Origin: Morella rubra
Taxonomy: Eukaryota > Streptophyta > Magnoliopsida > Fagales > Myricaceae
Direction: 5' to 3'
DNA: 64,000 bases
Assembly (NCBI GenBank): GCA_003952965.2
Contig: CM025850.1
Span: 23,194,997-23,258,996, forward strand
Every line of letters starts with the position of its first letter. Within the stretch, counting starts at the first letter, position 1. The notes under the pieces were generated by a model. The model saw only the letters and a list, made by a program, of their open reading frames with translations, was not told the DNA's origin and ran no database searches. The position numbers and the translations under genes were made by a program. Below are positions 11,211-21,625 of this stretch, one piece after another.

Positions 11211-11903
11211 TGACAACCACAGTACCACCGACAGCCGATATGTCACTGTTCACTCCCACAGTAAAAGTCAACAGTAAAAGCAGCTGAAAGCTACTGACAA
11301 GTCACTGTTCCTGCAATAGTCAAAGCATGCATGATTCCACAGTGTTTTCTCCGCGTGATTCAATAGTAACTCTTCGTCTTTAAAACCCGAAGCTCAAGTC
11401 ATTTGTAAGCAAGGATTTGAACTCTGTTTTTGAATGCTCCCCCTTCTCTCTATCCTTCCCTTCATCTCCCTTAAGTAAATTACGAGTCTAACAAGAAACC
11501 ATGTATTGTTTCCTTGTACCCTCGTGGAAGTAAATATCAAGTAACCCTTGAATCTTTGTGTCCTTTGATTGTGTTCATATCATAGCACACATGCATACCG
11601 CCAGATTGGACGGTTTTATCTTTCGAGTGACATGCATGCATGCATCTGCCTTCATGGCTGGTTTACAATTCTGCTTCATGCATTCAAGTAATTATTTTTT
11701 GCTTTCTCAAGTAAATCAAGTAAACCTATTTTAGACCACTTCCCAAGTGGATACCAGCTAAGTGGCCTTTATTCGCCGACTTGTGGGTAGAACGAAGCTT
11801 GGTCCAGAGCAATCTGGGGTCTCAAAATTATTTTTCTTTTATATTTGCTGCTTCTTATTCTTCTTATTTTTGTGAGTCTATGGCTCGCCTCCACCATTCT
11901 CTA
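11211..11903 (+). other. EPRV non-coding intergenic region
   Basis: No frame of useful length exists between the last coding remnant and the second copy of the terminal repeat. In caulimovirids this position holds the promoter, polyadenylation site and leader, so this is the expected large intergenic region. A CATGCATGCATG run lies at 11632-11643. I cannot place a promoter with confidence. Confidence 0.45.
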
Positions 11904-11969
11904 AGTAATCACCGCTTCCGCCCCTTCAAAGTAAGCACCCTGGTCTCCCGACTCACCCTTTTGGTATCA
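11904..11969 (+). repeat. Right copy of the EPRV terminal redundancy
   Basis: A near-exact copy of 3848-3913, ending within the primer site at TGGTATCA. The sequence then switches abruptly to an inverted piece of the reverse transcriptase. Confidence 0.85.
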
Positions 11970-12290
11970 TCTGAAGAAACCTATGGAGATGTTTCCAATG
12001 TTCTTCTATCGACTTGGAGAAAACAAGGACATCATCAATATAGATGATGGTAAAATGACTATAAGGATTGAAAATATCATTCATGATATTTTGGAATTCA
12101 CTTGGTGCATTCTTAAGACCAAAGGGCATTACATTCCATTCGTAATGGCCAAAGGGTGTGGTGAATGCGGTTTTGTACCTGTCTGATTTGTGCAGTTGAA
12201 TTTGATAGAATCCACTTTTCCTATCAAATTTACTAAACACAGTAGCATTAGAGAGGCGGCTAATAAGATCTCTTTTATCTGGGATTGGGT
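11970..12290 (-). pseudogene. Inverted fragment of the EPRV reverse transcriptase
   Basis: Reverse complement of about 8347-8667. On the minus strand one open frame (11953-12240) covers the palm region, including PFGLKNAPSEFQ and the catalytic YIDD box, which is intact in this copy. The direct-orientation copy is shifted out of frame just there. Such inverted joints are common in integrated caulimovirids. A fragment only: no start, no N- or C-terminal part. Confidence 0.85.
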
Positions 12291-13624
12291 TATATATAAT
12301 ATATATATATTATATATATATTTATTTGTGAAATTATAATTTGTAAGTCTAAATAACAACCCAAGAGGGGGGGTGAATTGAGTTTATCAAAAACGTCTCC
12401 GCTTTTAAATAAAAAAAAGCATATATGGAAAATAGACTTTTTTATAAATACAAAAGCAGATCTGAATTTGCTAAATGCTTCTTAATAAGAAGAACAATAA
12501 ATCATAAAGCACCACAAATATGATATGTACTGAAACGTAAGAGAGATAGAGTTAGAGAGATGACACCGTAATTTTAGGTGGTTCAGCCAACACTTGCCTA
12601 CGTCCACCCCCAAGGCTATTGACTTCCTTGGGCTTCCTTCACTATTCTCCAAATAGCAAATACACCTTAGCTTTGGGGTGCTAAGGAACCTTTACAAAGT
12701 TTTTTCGAGCTCACGCTTCAACTCTCTCACAAATCCCAAAACCCAAGGGATTTCTTCTACCCTCGAGTAGGACAAGTGACTCAAGTGTTTTCCAAAATAA
12801 TGGTACAAAGGAATAACAATGAATGGCTCTTTAAGCCGAATAAGCAAGTGAAAACTCAATAGAGTGCAAGAGAAAGATTCTCAAAGAAAGCTAAAGTTTT
12901 GGGTGCACAAGCTTTCTTGGTGGATGCGGTTTTACCTCTTCTTCAAAGCACTTTCTCTCTCTAGAAATTAGGGCTCAAGTGTGTTGTCTCTTCTTCAAGA
13001 AATCTCTCTTCTTTGGAGGCTAGGTCGTCAAAGAGCAAGAGGAGAAGATTCAAAAATGAAAGCTTTTGTCTTGAACGAATCAGCAAGTGATTTCTTTGGA
13101 CTTGAATGATGGGCCCCTCTTCAAGTCATCTTCTCAGGAATTTCTTTCCGAGCAAAAAACAAGGTGTTTTCTGTTAGTCAAGGAGAAGCAGATGGGGGTT
13201 TAGAATGATTTAATTCTAAAGGAGCTTGACAATGAAGTCTTGAAGGAATCAGCAAAGTATTTCTTTGGATCTTGCTTTCTCTCTCTTTCAGAGGATAGAT
13301 TTTGAATGATGCTGCAGATTCCCCCCTTTCTCTTTCTAACTCATTCTATTTATAGCCCTAGGCTTCAACGATCATCAAGGATTTCAAAAGAGTCATTGGA
13401 AGGGCTTAAATGACTTTTTGAATCATTTTGAATTAGCTGACGACGTTCCAGGATTTCAGCAAAATCATGGTATGTGTCGACACATAATCAGCGTGTGTTG
13501 AGACATCAAAACTTGTTCTGGAATTCTACTCTCGGGAGATAGCGCAGTGTGTCGACACTAATCTTCAATGTGTCGCACCATAACTTGGTCTGGAATATGA
13601 GTCTTCAGTGCAATGTGTCGACGT
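12291..13624. repeat. Unclassified plant interspersed repeat, left part
   Basis: After a TA-rich junction (12291-12345) the sequence begins AACCCAAGAGGGGGGG and carries GGTGGTTCAGCCAACACTTGCC-like words that I associate with dispersed plant repeats, but I cannot name the family. No coding potential is seen. From about 13470 it contains several copies of the palindrome TGTCGACA (inside TGTGTCGACAC). No terminal repeats or target duplication were found. Confidence 0.4.
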
Positions 13625-14160
13625 CTCTTCATTATTCCGAGGTCCCCCTTTACTAGCAAGTTAGACTACAATGTGTACATCTCATCATTATGTCGAGGTC
13701 CCCTTTACTGACCGAGGTATCTATCTCAGTGTCACCTGTCCCTTTTACAAACTGAGGTATCTATCCCGGTTATTCACTTCCCGAGCTCATTGTATTACCG
13801 ACTATTCTGAGGTGTGCTTTCCTATTACCATTTCTGAGCTCCGAGGTGTTCCCGATGTGCTCTGAGCTTTTTCCTTATGATTTTGGAGGTGACCATCTCT
13901 AATTCTGACCATCTCCAGGTGCTCCCGAGATGTCTGCTTTTCTACTTTCATCAGGGGTTCCGAGGTGTCCCCGAGGTGCTCCGTCCAAACATCCCAAGGT
14001 CCATACATTTTCCCAACGTTCCCACAACATCCGAGATGTCCACAGTTTCCCGACCTTTCCACAAACATCTCAAGATGTCCATACACCCGACCTTTCCACA
14101 CCACGAGATACAATATCCCGAGGTCCCCATTACTATCCCCGAGGTGTCTCAGTGCAATGT
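13625..14160 (+). repeat. Degenerate CCGAGGT(G) array
   Basis: A run of imperfect short units around CCGAGGTCCCC, CCGAGGTGTCC and ACATCCGAGATGTCC recurs at irregular spacing of about 20-60 bp. The array is bracketed by TCAGTGCAATGTGTCGAC (13611) and TCAGTGCAATGTGTTGAC (about 14149), so it may be an insertion with duplicated flanks. The open frames that cross it (13877-14314 and 13802-14113) are repeat artefacts. Confidence 0.6.
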
Positions 14161-14514
14161 GTTGACAAGATTTGATCTGGAGTCATTCTCTCTGGAGACA
14201 GTGCAATGTGTCGACACTAGTCTTCAATGTGTCGACACTAAGTGCTGGAGAGGGTTTTCAGCAACTTTGAAAGTGTCGTTTTCACTCCAATTCATCTTTA
14301 AACACCTACAATGAACAATATGAGCATTTTAGCTTATCCAATGATGTTAATATATATTTAGAACATTTTATAGAGGGATATCCTCAATCTTTTGAAACAC
14401 TTTATAGAAATTGTGGATTGACAATGTAAAATCTAAAAGTCTTCAAAAACTTAGAATTTTTGTTATCATCAAAATCAATTATGGATTGTTTGCAAACAAC
14501 CTTGGGCTAACAGG

Positions 14515-14884
14515 TAATGTCTGTGCAGACGTTATAAAAATTGAGTCTGGACAGTATTGTAAAAATTGTGATGATTCTAATCGTCACTCAGTTACGACGA
14601 TTTGGAATTTGTCACCTAGCAAAGAGTCCGAACGGTGGGATTATAGGTCCGGACAATATTTTATATTTTGTGACTATTTTTATCGTCACTCATTGGCGAC
14701 AAGGTGTATATTGTCACACCAGAAATGTGTCCGAACGGTTTTAGGACCTTTCTGGACAGTTTTGGTGTTCCTGGATGGTTTTGGGTGACGAAATTAATGT
14801 TTTGTCATGGAAATACCACTTTAGGTGACAAAATTTGGTTTGACACCCAAAATTTTGTCACCTAAAACTAAATTTCTTGTAGTG
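14515..14884 (-). mobile_element. Truncated end of a CACTA element, same family as 49643-62925
   Basis: On the minus strand the piece starts CACTACAAGAAATTTAG at 14884. It follows the first 360 or so bases of the element at 49643 in order: GACAAAATTTTGGGTGTCAAACC-like, CCATCCAGGAAC, the CGCCAATGAGTGACG block and the GAACGG/GTCCGGAC sites. The other terminus is absent and the homology stops near 14515, leaving a solo end. Confidence 0.8.
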
Positions 14885-16207
14885 GTCATTTAAGTTTCTA
14901 GTTCCATATTTGTTGTATGATTATAATATTAATCTGTCTCCAAAGAGAAAATTTTTGGTTCCGCTCATGTCAATAATTCAAGTTCTAAAGACCATGCATG
15001 TGGCTACTCAAAGCACTTTCTTGCCAACTTCTAAGGACGTACGCGCGTTGTCTTGGTTCGGTAATATATATATATATATATATATGGATCATTAGTCTTT
15101 GGCTTTGTTCTGTTTATGGACTTAATTAATAACTGTGTTTCAAACCTGGAGCTAATTATATATATATATATGATCAGTTGTGACAGATACACCAATAGAA
15201 GCAAGCATATGCCGGAAATAGACAGTTGAGAAAGCTACAGATGCCTTAGCATGCATGCATGTGATGCCAGAAACCAGAGCAACTTGTCCTGCCAAAATAA
15301 CATCCAGACTTAGCTTTCCTGATCTAATATGCTGATCCTTTCGAGAAATTTGCACTCAACCCATCAATTTGCACGTCCCAGCAGCGAAAAGAGGGAACTG
15401 ATCTACTTCATGAGTATTAGAAATGCATAAGAGAGAGATCAAAATTTTTGGATACAAAGTTATTGAACTAAAATCAACTAGCAGATCAGCATGCACTGTC
15501 ATGGATAGTATTTTCTTCCTCTTTCTATAATTTTTTTTGTTGGAGAATGATATATGCTACAGTACTGTAGTTACTTCGATTTGTCGTTCAGGTCAGATTA
15601 AGTTCAAGATGATTAATCTCCAATTCTACAAAAGAGAATATATAATGTGGACGTGAGGAATTTAGCAAAAAGAAAAAGGAATCAAGTTCAGGATAGATTC
15701 GAATTGAAAATTACCAAAAAAAAAAGAAAAAACAAAAGAGCATAGATTCGAATTGGAACCTCTTGGGCAACACTTTTCTATGACAAAGTAAAAATTCAGC
15801 ATTTCCTCCAGAAGATCATGGAATCTAGTCAAAACTAAAATAGCCCAAACAGTCAAGTGGAAATGCTCATTAACATCCGGTTCGGTGAATTCTTTCCTCC
15901 CCAGGCGAAGAAAACGAAGAAAACAGAAACAGATCTGCATTTTCTTATCATCGTTACAAAATATCAGTCACGTGCTAAAGAAAAAAAGAAATTTCCTTAA
16001 AATTACTGGTAAAGGAATGGAATATATATTATACCATGCGATCCTGAGCTTGTGACACAAGCTGTACTCGGCACAAGTAGAAACACCTGCCTTTACAAGA
16101 AAAGAAGTAGCTAATTATCACGATTGCTAGGCATATGAAGAGATAGAAACGTGGACAGCTATAAGATAGAAGAATTCAGGTTCTCTGCAATAGCGGCATC
16201 TGTAGCC
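14885..16207. other. Non-coding region upstream of the HIPP gene
   Basis: Contains two short TA tracts and no supported gene. Minus-strand open frames of 67 and 92 codons (15152-15355, 15662-15940) have no recognisable motif. A TATA-like CTATAAGA at 16159-16166 lies about 42 bp upstream of the HIPP start codon and is a possible promoter element. Confidence 0.5.
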
Positions 16208-17099
16208 ATGTTCGGTTGGCGAGCTAGGAAGCCGGCACGGCTATCTAATGCCATGTCCGTAAGTATATCTGGCTCCATTAAATGTTCTGACTGTTTTGAT
16301 GATTAATTAATGATTTTCATATATATTTCCATTTCCAATCTTTTTCATTCACTCGTCTGACAGATTGTGGAGCTTTTGGTGCATATGGATTGTGAAGGAT
16401 GCGAAAAGAGAATACGAAGAGCAGTCTCCAAAATAGATGGCACGAGTTCATCTACCCTTAACATATCCCGTTTGATTTCTACTATCTTTCATTTGACGAG
16501 GAAATCATGTTCAGCCAGGACTCTATATGAGCTTTTAGTGCTGTATTAAAACTGCTAAAACTTGTTTTTCTTTTGTTCCTTTCAAACACTTTTTTCACGT
16601 TTTCTATGCATGAGGAAATCATGTCCAACGAATTTGAAGGAATTTTCACGTTTTTTGCACCCTTTCAAAACTCAGAACACGAGTTAATTAAAATCTGTTT
16701 GTTTCTGTAATTGACTCGCTTCGGTAATTTGCTCTCTCCATCTCTGTGTCGATTGCTGAAATTCAAACGGAAGCAGGTGTTGATAGCTTGGAAATAGATA
16801 TGGACAAGCAAAAGGTGATTGTGACGGGATATATTGACGAGAGGAAGGTCCTAAAGGTGGTGAGAAGAACAGGACGGAAGGCAGAGTTTTGGCCATTCCC
16901 ATACGACAGCGAATACTATCCGTATGCATCCCAGTACTTAGACGAGTCTACGTATGCGTCTTCCTATAACTACTACCGGCATGGCTTTAATGAAAGTGTA
17001 CACGGATACTTCCCGGACCAAGCATACTCTACCGTCTCTGATCAAACTGTCCATTTGTTCAGTGATGATAATGTTCATGCCTATTGCAGCATTATGTGA
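16208..17099 (+). CDS. Heavy metal-associated isoprenylated plant protein (HIPP), three exons
   Basis: Three exons, 16208-16258, 16364-16439 and 16777-17099, join into 450 nt encoding 149 residues. The protein starts MFGWRARKPARLSNAMS, then has a heavy-metal-associated (HMA) fold with the metal-binding motif MDCEGC (C27 and C30). The second half of the fold reads VDSLEIDMDKQKVIVTGY. A Tyr-rich stretch follows (PYDSEYYPYASQYLDEST), and the end is CSIM, a CaaX box for prenylation. HIPPs bind transition metals such as Cd, Cu or Zn and are membrane-tethered through the lipid. Length and exon order fit the family. Intron 1 is GT-AG. Intron 2 appears to start with GC, the only join that restores ...SKIDG-VDSLEID... 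A poly(A) signal AATAAA lies at 17176-17181. The gene looks intact. Confidence 0.9.
16440..16776 (+). other. HIPP intron 2 with a GC-AG boundary
   Basis: The exon 2 end ATAGATG is followed by GCACGAG, and the acceptor is AAGCAG before GTGTTGATAGC. Joining there gives the codon GGT (Gly) and keeps the HMA fold continuous. No GT donor nearby gives an in-frame, family-like product. If this intron were retained, translation would run to a stop near 16547, giving a short protein without the CaaX box. Confidence 0.7.
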
Positions 17100-17181
17100 T
17101 CGCACTTCACGTGTTATTACTTGACATGCAATCGAAAGGAATACCATCACAAAAATACACGACATATTAAACCTAAATAAA

Positions 17182-17530
17182 TATAAAGGCAAATATCTCT
17201 TTGGTACATCATTCCACTGCCTCCACGAACTTATGTTATTTGCAACAGCACAGTCCCTCGGGAGAATAAATGAATAGAAAATGTTATTTCCAATTCATTC
17301 CAAAACCGGCCAGGAATTTTTTTTTTTTTTGATGATCAAGACTGAAAACATTCTCATTGAAAGCTGAATAGAAATTATCTATAATCATGGGGTCAGAACT
17401 TTCATAAATCAATGTCAGTTCAGTTACAGGCTCAGGTATGACTGGGTAGCCTCCATTACTGTCAATGAGGGTATCCCAAGAAGCAACATGGTGCGCCGCC
17501 ATGTTTGCAGCTCTAATAATATGTGAGATC
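17182..17530 (-). mobile_element. 5'-truncated LINE 3' tail, minus strand
   Basis: The minus strand encodes IIRAANMAAHHVASWD, typical of the C-terminal end of the RNase H-like domain in plant LINEs. This is followed by about 50 codons and then a poly(A) (the T run at about 17319-17332 on the plus strand). The LINE is cut at 17530 by the start of the copia LTR. The first bases, 17182-17318, are the 3' flank of the HIPP gene without further features. Confidence 0.6.
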
Positions 17531-18084
17531 TGTTAGAATTATGTGCCCTCGATAACCAAATGATTAATCCAGTCCTAATATCTCATATGGAATATAGTTT
17601 GGTGGAAGGAATTAATTGTATGTAAAAGGGGCATATTTGCAATAATCTCAAATTTCAGGGGTCAATTACAATATGTTGATGGACTTGATTGTAATTAGTA
17701 GAAGCCCTAATTTTATTAGAAGAAGAGTTCTTCAGTTTAATCCTACGGCTGGAATTTGAGATCCCTAAGGATCCTATGTCTTATGCTCTCTCTAGGGTTT
17801 CCCAAGGCCTATAAATATAACTGTTATATTCAAGGGGTTGGCCATCAGAACCTATTAGAGAAATCCTAAAAAGAGAGACATAAATCCCTTAGGAGGCAAG
17901 ACATCTGTGTTGCTATTCTGAATCGCTGGAGCTTTGGATTGGATCGTGAAGCGGGTTGAAACTTGTGGATTCTCGAATTACTATATCAAGGTAAGTAATC
18001 GAATCCGCAATTGCAATTATAATCCCAATTAATGTTTTGTTGAAAACATGTTATTTATTTAGTTTAATTCCGCATAAACTATTA
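17531..18084 (+). repeat. Copia 5' LTR (554 bp)
   Basis: Begins TGTTAGAATTATGTGCC and ends ATAAACTATTA (the 3' copy ends TATCA). A TATA-like CTATAAATATAA lies at about 17810-17821. Nearly identical to the 3' LTR apart from a few substitutions, two single-base indels and 21 extra bases between two AAATCC words. Confidence 0.9.
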
Positions 18085-18085
18085 G

Positions 18086-18097
18086 TGGTATCGGAGC
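18086..18097 (+). promoter_or_regulatory. Copia primer-binding site
   Basis: Reads TGGTATCGGAGC, one base different from the usual TGGTATCAGAGC initiator-Met tRNA site. It follows the LTR after one base. Confidence 0.85.
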
Positions 18098-18339
18098 CAG
18101 GTTCATATGATTGCAATTGTTGGATTATATGGACCTTGCTAATTTTTGATTGAGAATCAAAAGCCAAAACCTTTCCGGTTACTGTTCATGTACTATTATG
18201 AATAGTGTAGAATTTTATTGTATGAAAATTTGATTTACTGTTCACGTTTTTGTTCCATAAAATTTTTTTTATAATGATTTATGAATAGTAAAAGTTTGGA
18301 ATTATTAACAAAAAAAAAAAAAATTGTTCATGAGATGAA

Positions 18340-18860
18340 CAGTGTTACCAAAGAGTTGGGTAGCGGCGGGCGAGCAATCCCAGCGGTGCTGCGCGCCCTT
18401 TTGGGGGTACCCAAGGTGCGCTGCTCGAAGCGCTGCCGGGGGGGTAGCACTGGCGACCTCTGTGGCCACCAGGGTGCTCTACCGAATCCTTATATGGGGC
18501 GGCAGCTAGGGTTCCTAAGGAACCCTAGTCCAAAGAACCTTACGGATCGGGCCGGGTTGTGAACCCAGCCTAACCTGTGACCTGGCCCAAACCGAAAAAA
18601 AAGGGTTGGGTTAATTTTGGGCTGGGTTTATGCAAACCCAAGTTGTCGAGCCCAGTCCAAGCCCACATAGGGGAGGGCTGGGTTCACAACCCAGCCCAAA
18701 GCTTGGGCCGGGCCGGGTTGTGAACCCAGTCCTCTACCAAGAGGGCCGGTTTGACCGGTCTGAGGCAGGGCAGCCAGTCTGACTAGTCTGGCAGGGGTCT
18801 GGCCGGTTTGACTGGTTCGGCCTGGTTGATCGGTCAACGGTCAACGTTTGACAGACAAAA
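18340..18860. repeat. GC-rich inverted-repeat block in place of copia gag
   Basis: A sharply GC-rich segment inside an AT-rich element. The word GGGCCGGGTTGTGAACCCAG occurs at about 18548 and again at about 18711. Its reverse complement, GGCTGGGTTCACAACCCAGC, is at about 18676, so the block can fold. A GACCGGTCTG-type repeat follows (18752-18830). No gag zinc knuckle or capsid motif is readable. The open frames at 18281-18562 and 18628-18837 are composition artefacts. Confidence 0.6.
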
Positions 18861-18981
18861 AAAAAAAGAATTTTTCTTCCAATTTCTAGGTGCTAAATAG
18901 GATTAATTATTGTAATTTTTCCTATGGTCTCTATTATCAATAAATAAGAGTTTTACTTGATTAAAATTGGTTGAAGTCTAA

Positions 18982-21625
18982 ATGGATAAGACCGATTTTA
19001 ATTTTGTAAAATTTTCTTATTTATTTCTTGGGAGGAGAAGTGTCTACATTTTCAATTCCAAACTTGTTATTAAATTTCGAAATAAATTTGTTGCTTTTGG
19101 AATTATTTATGATGGTCTTTATCTTTTGAATGTTGATAATTCTTTGAATAATATTGAGAATGATGATTCCAGTGTGTTATCCCTTAAGAGGAAAAGGATG
19201 TTAATCCAACTTACTTGTGGCATCTAAGACTTGGTCATGCTAATATTGATAAGATCAATAGATTGGTAAGGGATAGGCCATTGCAATTTTAAAAATTGAG
19301 CCCTATCCAATCTGTGAGCCCTGCTTACAAGGAAAGATGACCAAAAACCCTTTTACAGGAAAGGAATTAGAGCACAAAAGTATTAGATTAATACATACTG
19401 ATGTTTGTGGTCCCTTCAACCACATGGCAAGAGGAGGTTTCTTTTATTTCATTACTTTCATTGATGATTGTTCCAGGTATGGTTATCTATACCTGATGAA
19501 GCATAAATCGGAATCCTTTGAAAAGTTCAAGGAATTCCACAATGAAGTTGAGAAACAGATTGGAAAGTCCATTAAAATGATTCGCTCCGATAGGGGAGGC
19601 GAATACCTCTTGGATGATTTTAAAGTCTATCTTAAAGATCATGGAATCATATCTCAACTCACACCACCAGGCACACCACAGCACAATGGTGTTGCAGAGA
19701 GAAGGAATAGAACCCTATTGGATATGGTTGTTCCATGATGAGCATATCTGAAGTTGCCCATATCATTTTGGGGACATGCTTTGGAGACCGTTGTTTACTT
19801 GTTAAACAGGATCCCTACAAAATCAGTTCCTAATACCCCATATGAGTTATGGACTGGCAAGAAGCCAAGCCTAAATCATATTAAGATATGGGGTTGTCCA
19901 GCTCATGTTAAAAGGTTTAATGTGGATAAGCTGGGATCAAGGACTGATAGGTGCCTATTTGTAGGCTACCCCAAAATGACTACTGGTTTCTACTTCTATA
20001 ATCCCAATGAAAACAAAGTGTTTGTTAGCAGGAATGCTACTTTTCTTGAAGAGGATTATAGTTTGAATGAAACTGAGAGTAGAGTTGCTCTTGATGAGCA
20101 AAGAGATAGTACAGTGACTGAGCAGAATGAGAACAATGAGGATCAAGTGATTATTCCCACTGATCAAACTGAACCTGTTGAGACACAGGAGCCTCGTCGT
20201 AGTAAAAGGATTATAAGACCTCCAGTAAAATTCAATTTGTTAAATGAGATTTATCAAATGGAATCTGAGGGACTGGAGATTGATCCTTGTGATTATACAG
20301 AGGCTGTAAAAGACAAAGATGCTAAGCATTGGCATGTGGCCATGGAATCAGAGATGGACTCCATGTATTCCAACAAGGTATGGACCTTGGTAGACAAACC
20401 AGAAGGCATTAAGCCTATAGGTTGCAAATGGGTCTACAAAAGGAAACTTGGACCAACAGGAAAGGTAGAGACCTTTAAAGCTAGGCTAGTAGCGAAAGGG
20501 TATACTCAAAAGGTTGGTATTGATTATGAGGAAACCTTTTCACCAGTAGCTATGCTAAAGTCCATAAGGATTCTATTGGCAATTGCAGCATACTATGATT
20601 ATGAGATATGGCAGATGGATGTGAAAATGCATTCTTGAATGGGTACATCCATGAAGAAATTTATATGGACCAGCAGAAGGTTTCATATCTCGGGAAAATG
20701 AATCAAAAGTGTGCAAATTGGAGAAATCCATTTATGGCCTAAAACAAGCATCACGTTGTTGGAACATCCGTTTTAATGAGTCAATCAAAATGTTTGGTTT
20801 CTCACAAAACATGGATGAACCTTGTGTCTACAAGAAGGTTAGTGGGAGTGCTATCACCTTTTTGTTCTTTATGTGGATGACATACTACTCATTGGGAATG
20901 ATGTAGGGGCTTTGTCATCTGTGAAAATGTGGTTGTCTAACCAATTTTCAATGAAAGACCTTGGGGAAGCATCCTACATACTCGGGATCAAAGTGTTTAG
21001 AGACCGAAAGAAGAGATTATTGGGTCTCTCACAGGTCAATTATATTGACAGGATATTGGCTAGATTTAGCATGGTAAATTCCAAGAAAGGGTTTCTACCC
21101 TTTAGACATGGAATTCATCTCTCTAAGCAGATGTGTCCAAAAACACCTGAAGAAAGAGAGAAGATGAGTAACTGCCATTATGCTTCAACTGTAGGAAGTC
21201 TCATGTATGCTATGCTTTATACTAGACCTGATATCAGTCACGTAGTTAGCGTTGTGAGTAGATACCAATCCAATCCAGGTCCAGAACATTGGTCAGCAGT
21301 GAAACATATCCTCAGGTATTTGAGAAATACAAAACACTATTTCTTAGTGTATAGATTCGGATTTTCAATCAGACATTGATGATAGAAGATCAACATCCGG
21401 TTTGTGTTCCTTCTTGGCAAAGGAGCATTCAGTTGGAGAAGTTTCAAGCAAAGTACTACTGCTAATTCTACAATTGAGGCAGAATATGTTGCTGCAAGTG
21501 AAGCTGCAAAGGAAGCTGTGTGGATTCGCAAGTTCATTCAAGAACTTGAAGTTGTCCCTTCGATTGAGGCGCCTATTTCCAATTGCAATTGCAAGGATAA
21601 CAATGGTGAACCAAGGTGATGTCAC
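18982..21625 (+). pseudogene. Copia pol: GAG-pre-integrase, integrase, reverse transcriptase, RNase H
   Basis: In order: GAG-pre-integrase (YDGLYLLNVDNS, then YLWHLRLGHANIDKINRL at about 19212-19265); integrase core (IHTDVCGPF, DDCSRYGYLYLM, IRSDRGGEY, GTPQHNGVAERRNRTLLDM, 19391-19725) with the D-D-E residues visible; the integrase tail to about 20240; reverse transcriptase ([23 protein letters not shown], the YVDD box at about 20868-20880); and RNase H (IEAEYVAASEAAKEAVW, 21472-21525). Frame breaks lie at about 19205-19330, 19730-19770 (two compensating single-base changes), 20635, 20870 and 21370. In a live element this polyprotein makes and integrates the cDNA. Confidence 0.9.

Larger units (their letters stand above)
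3848..11969 (+). mobile_element. Endogenous pararetrovirus (caulimovirid-like), about one genome length, decayed
   Basis: The region has the gene order of plant pararetroviruses: a Met-tRNA primer site, a 30K-type movement protein, a coat-protein domain, an aspartic protease (DSGA), a reverse transcriptase and RNase H. There is no integrase and there are no LTRs. A 66-bp direct repeat at both ends (3848-3913 and 11904-11969) gives a unit of 8,056 bp, typical of a circular caulimovirid genome that integrated with a small terminal redundancy. Every coding block is interrupted by stops and frameshifts. The genus is not certain; a florendovirus- or petuvirus-like member would fit. It is a fossil with no intact reading frame. 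Confidence 0.8.

Noticed and set aside
13802..14314. Frames of 103 and 145 codons across the CCGAGGT array
   Set aside because: The translations are low-complexity products of a short repeat and differ only by repeat drift.
15152..15940. Minus-strand frames of 67 and 92 codons upstream of the HIPP gene as exons
   Set aside because: No recognisable domain, splice pattern or neighbour exon; AT-rich context.
18982..19227. 81-codon frame as an independent small gene
   Set aside because: YDGLYLLNVDNS followed in another frame by WHLRLGHAN is the GAG-pre-integrase domain of the copia pol remnant.
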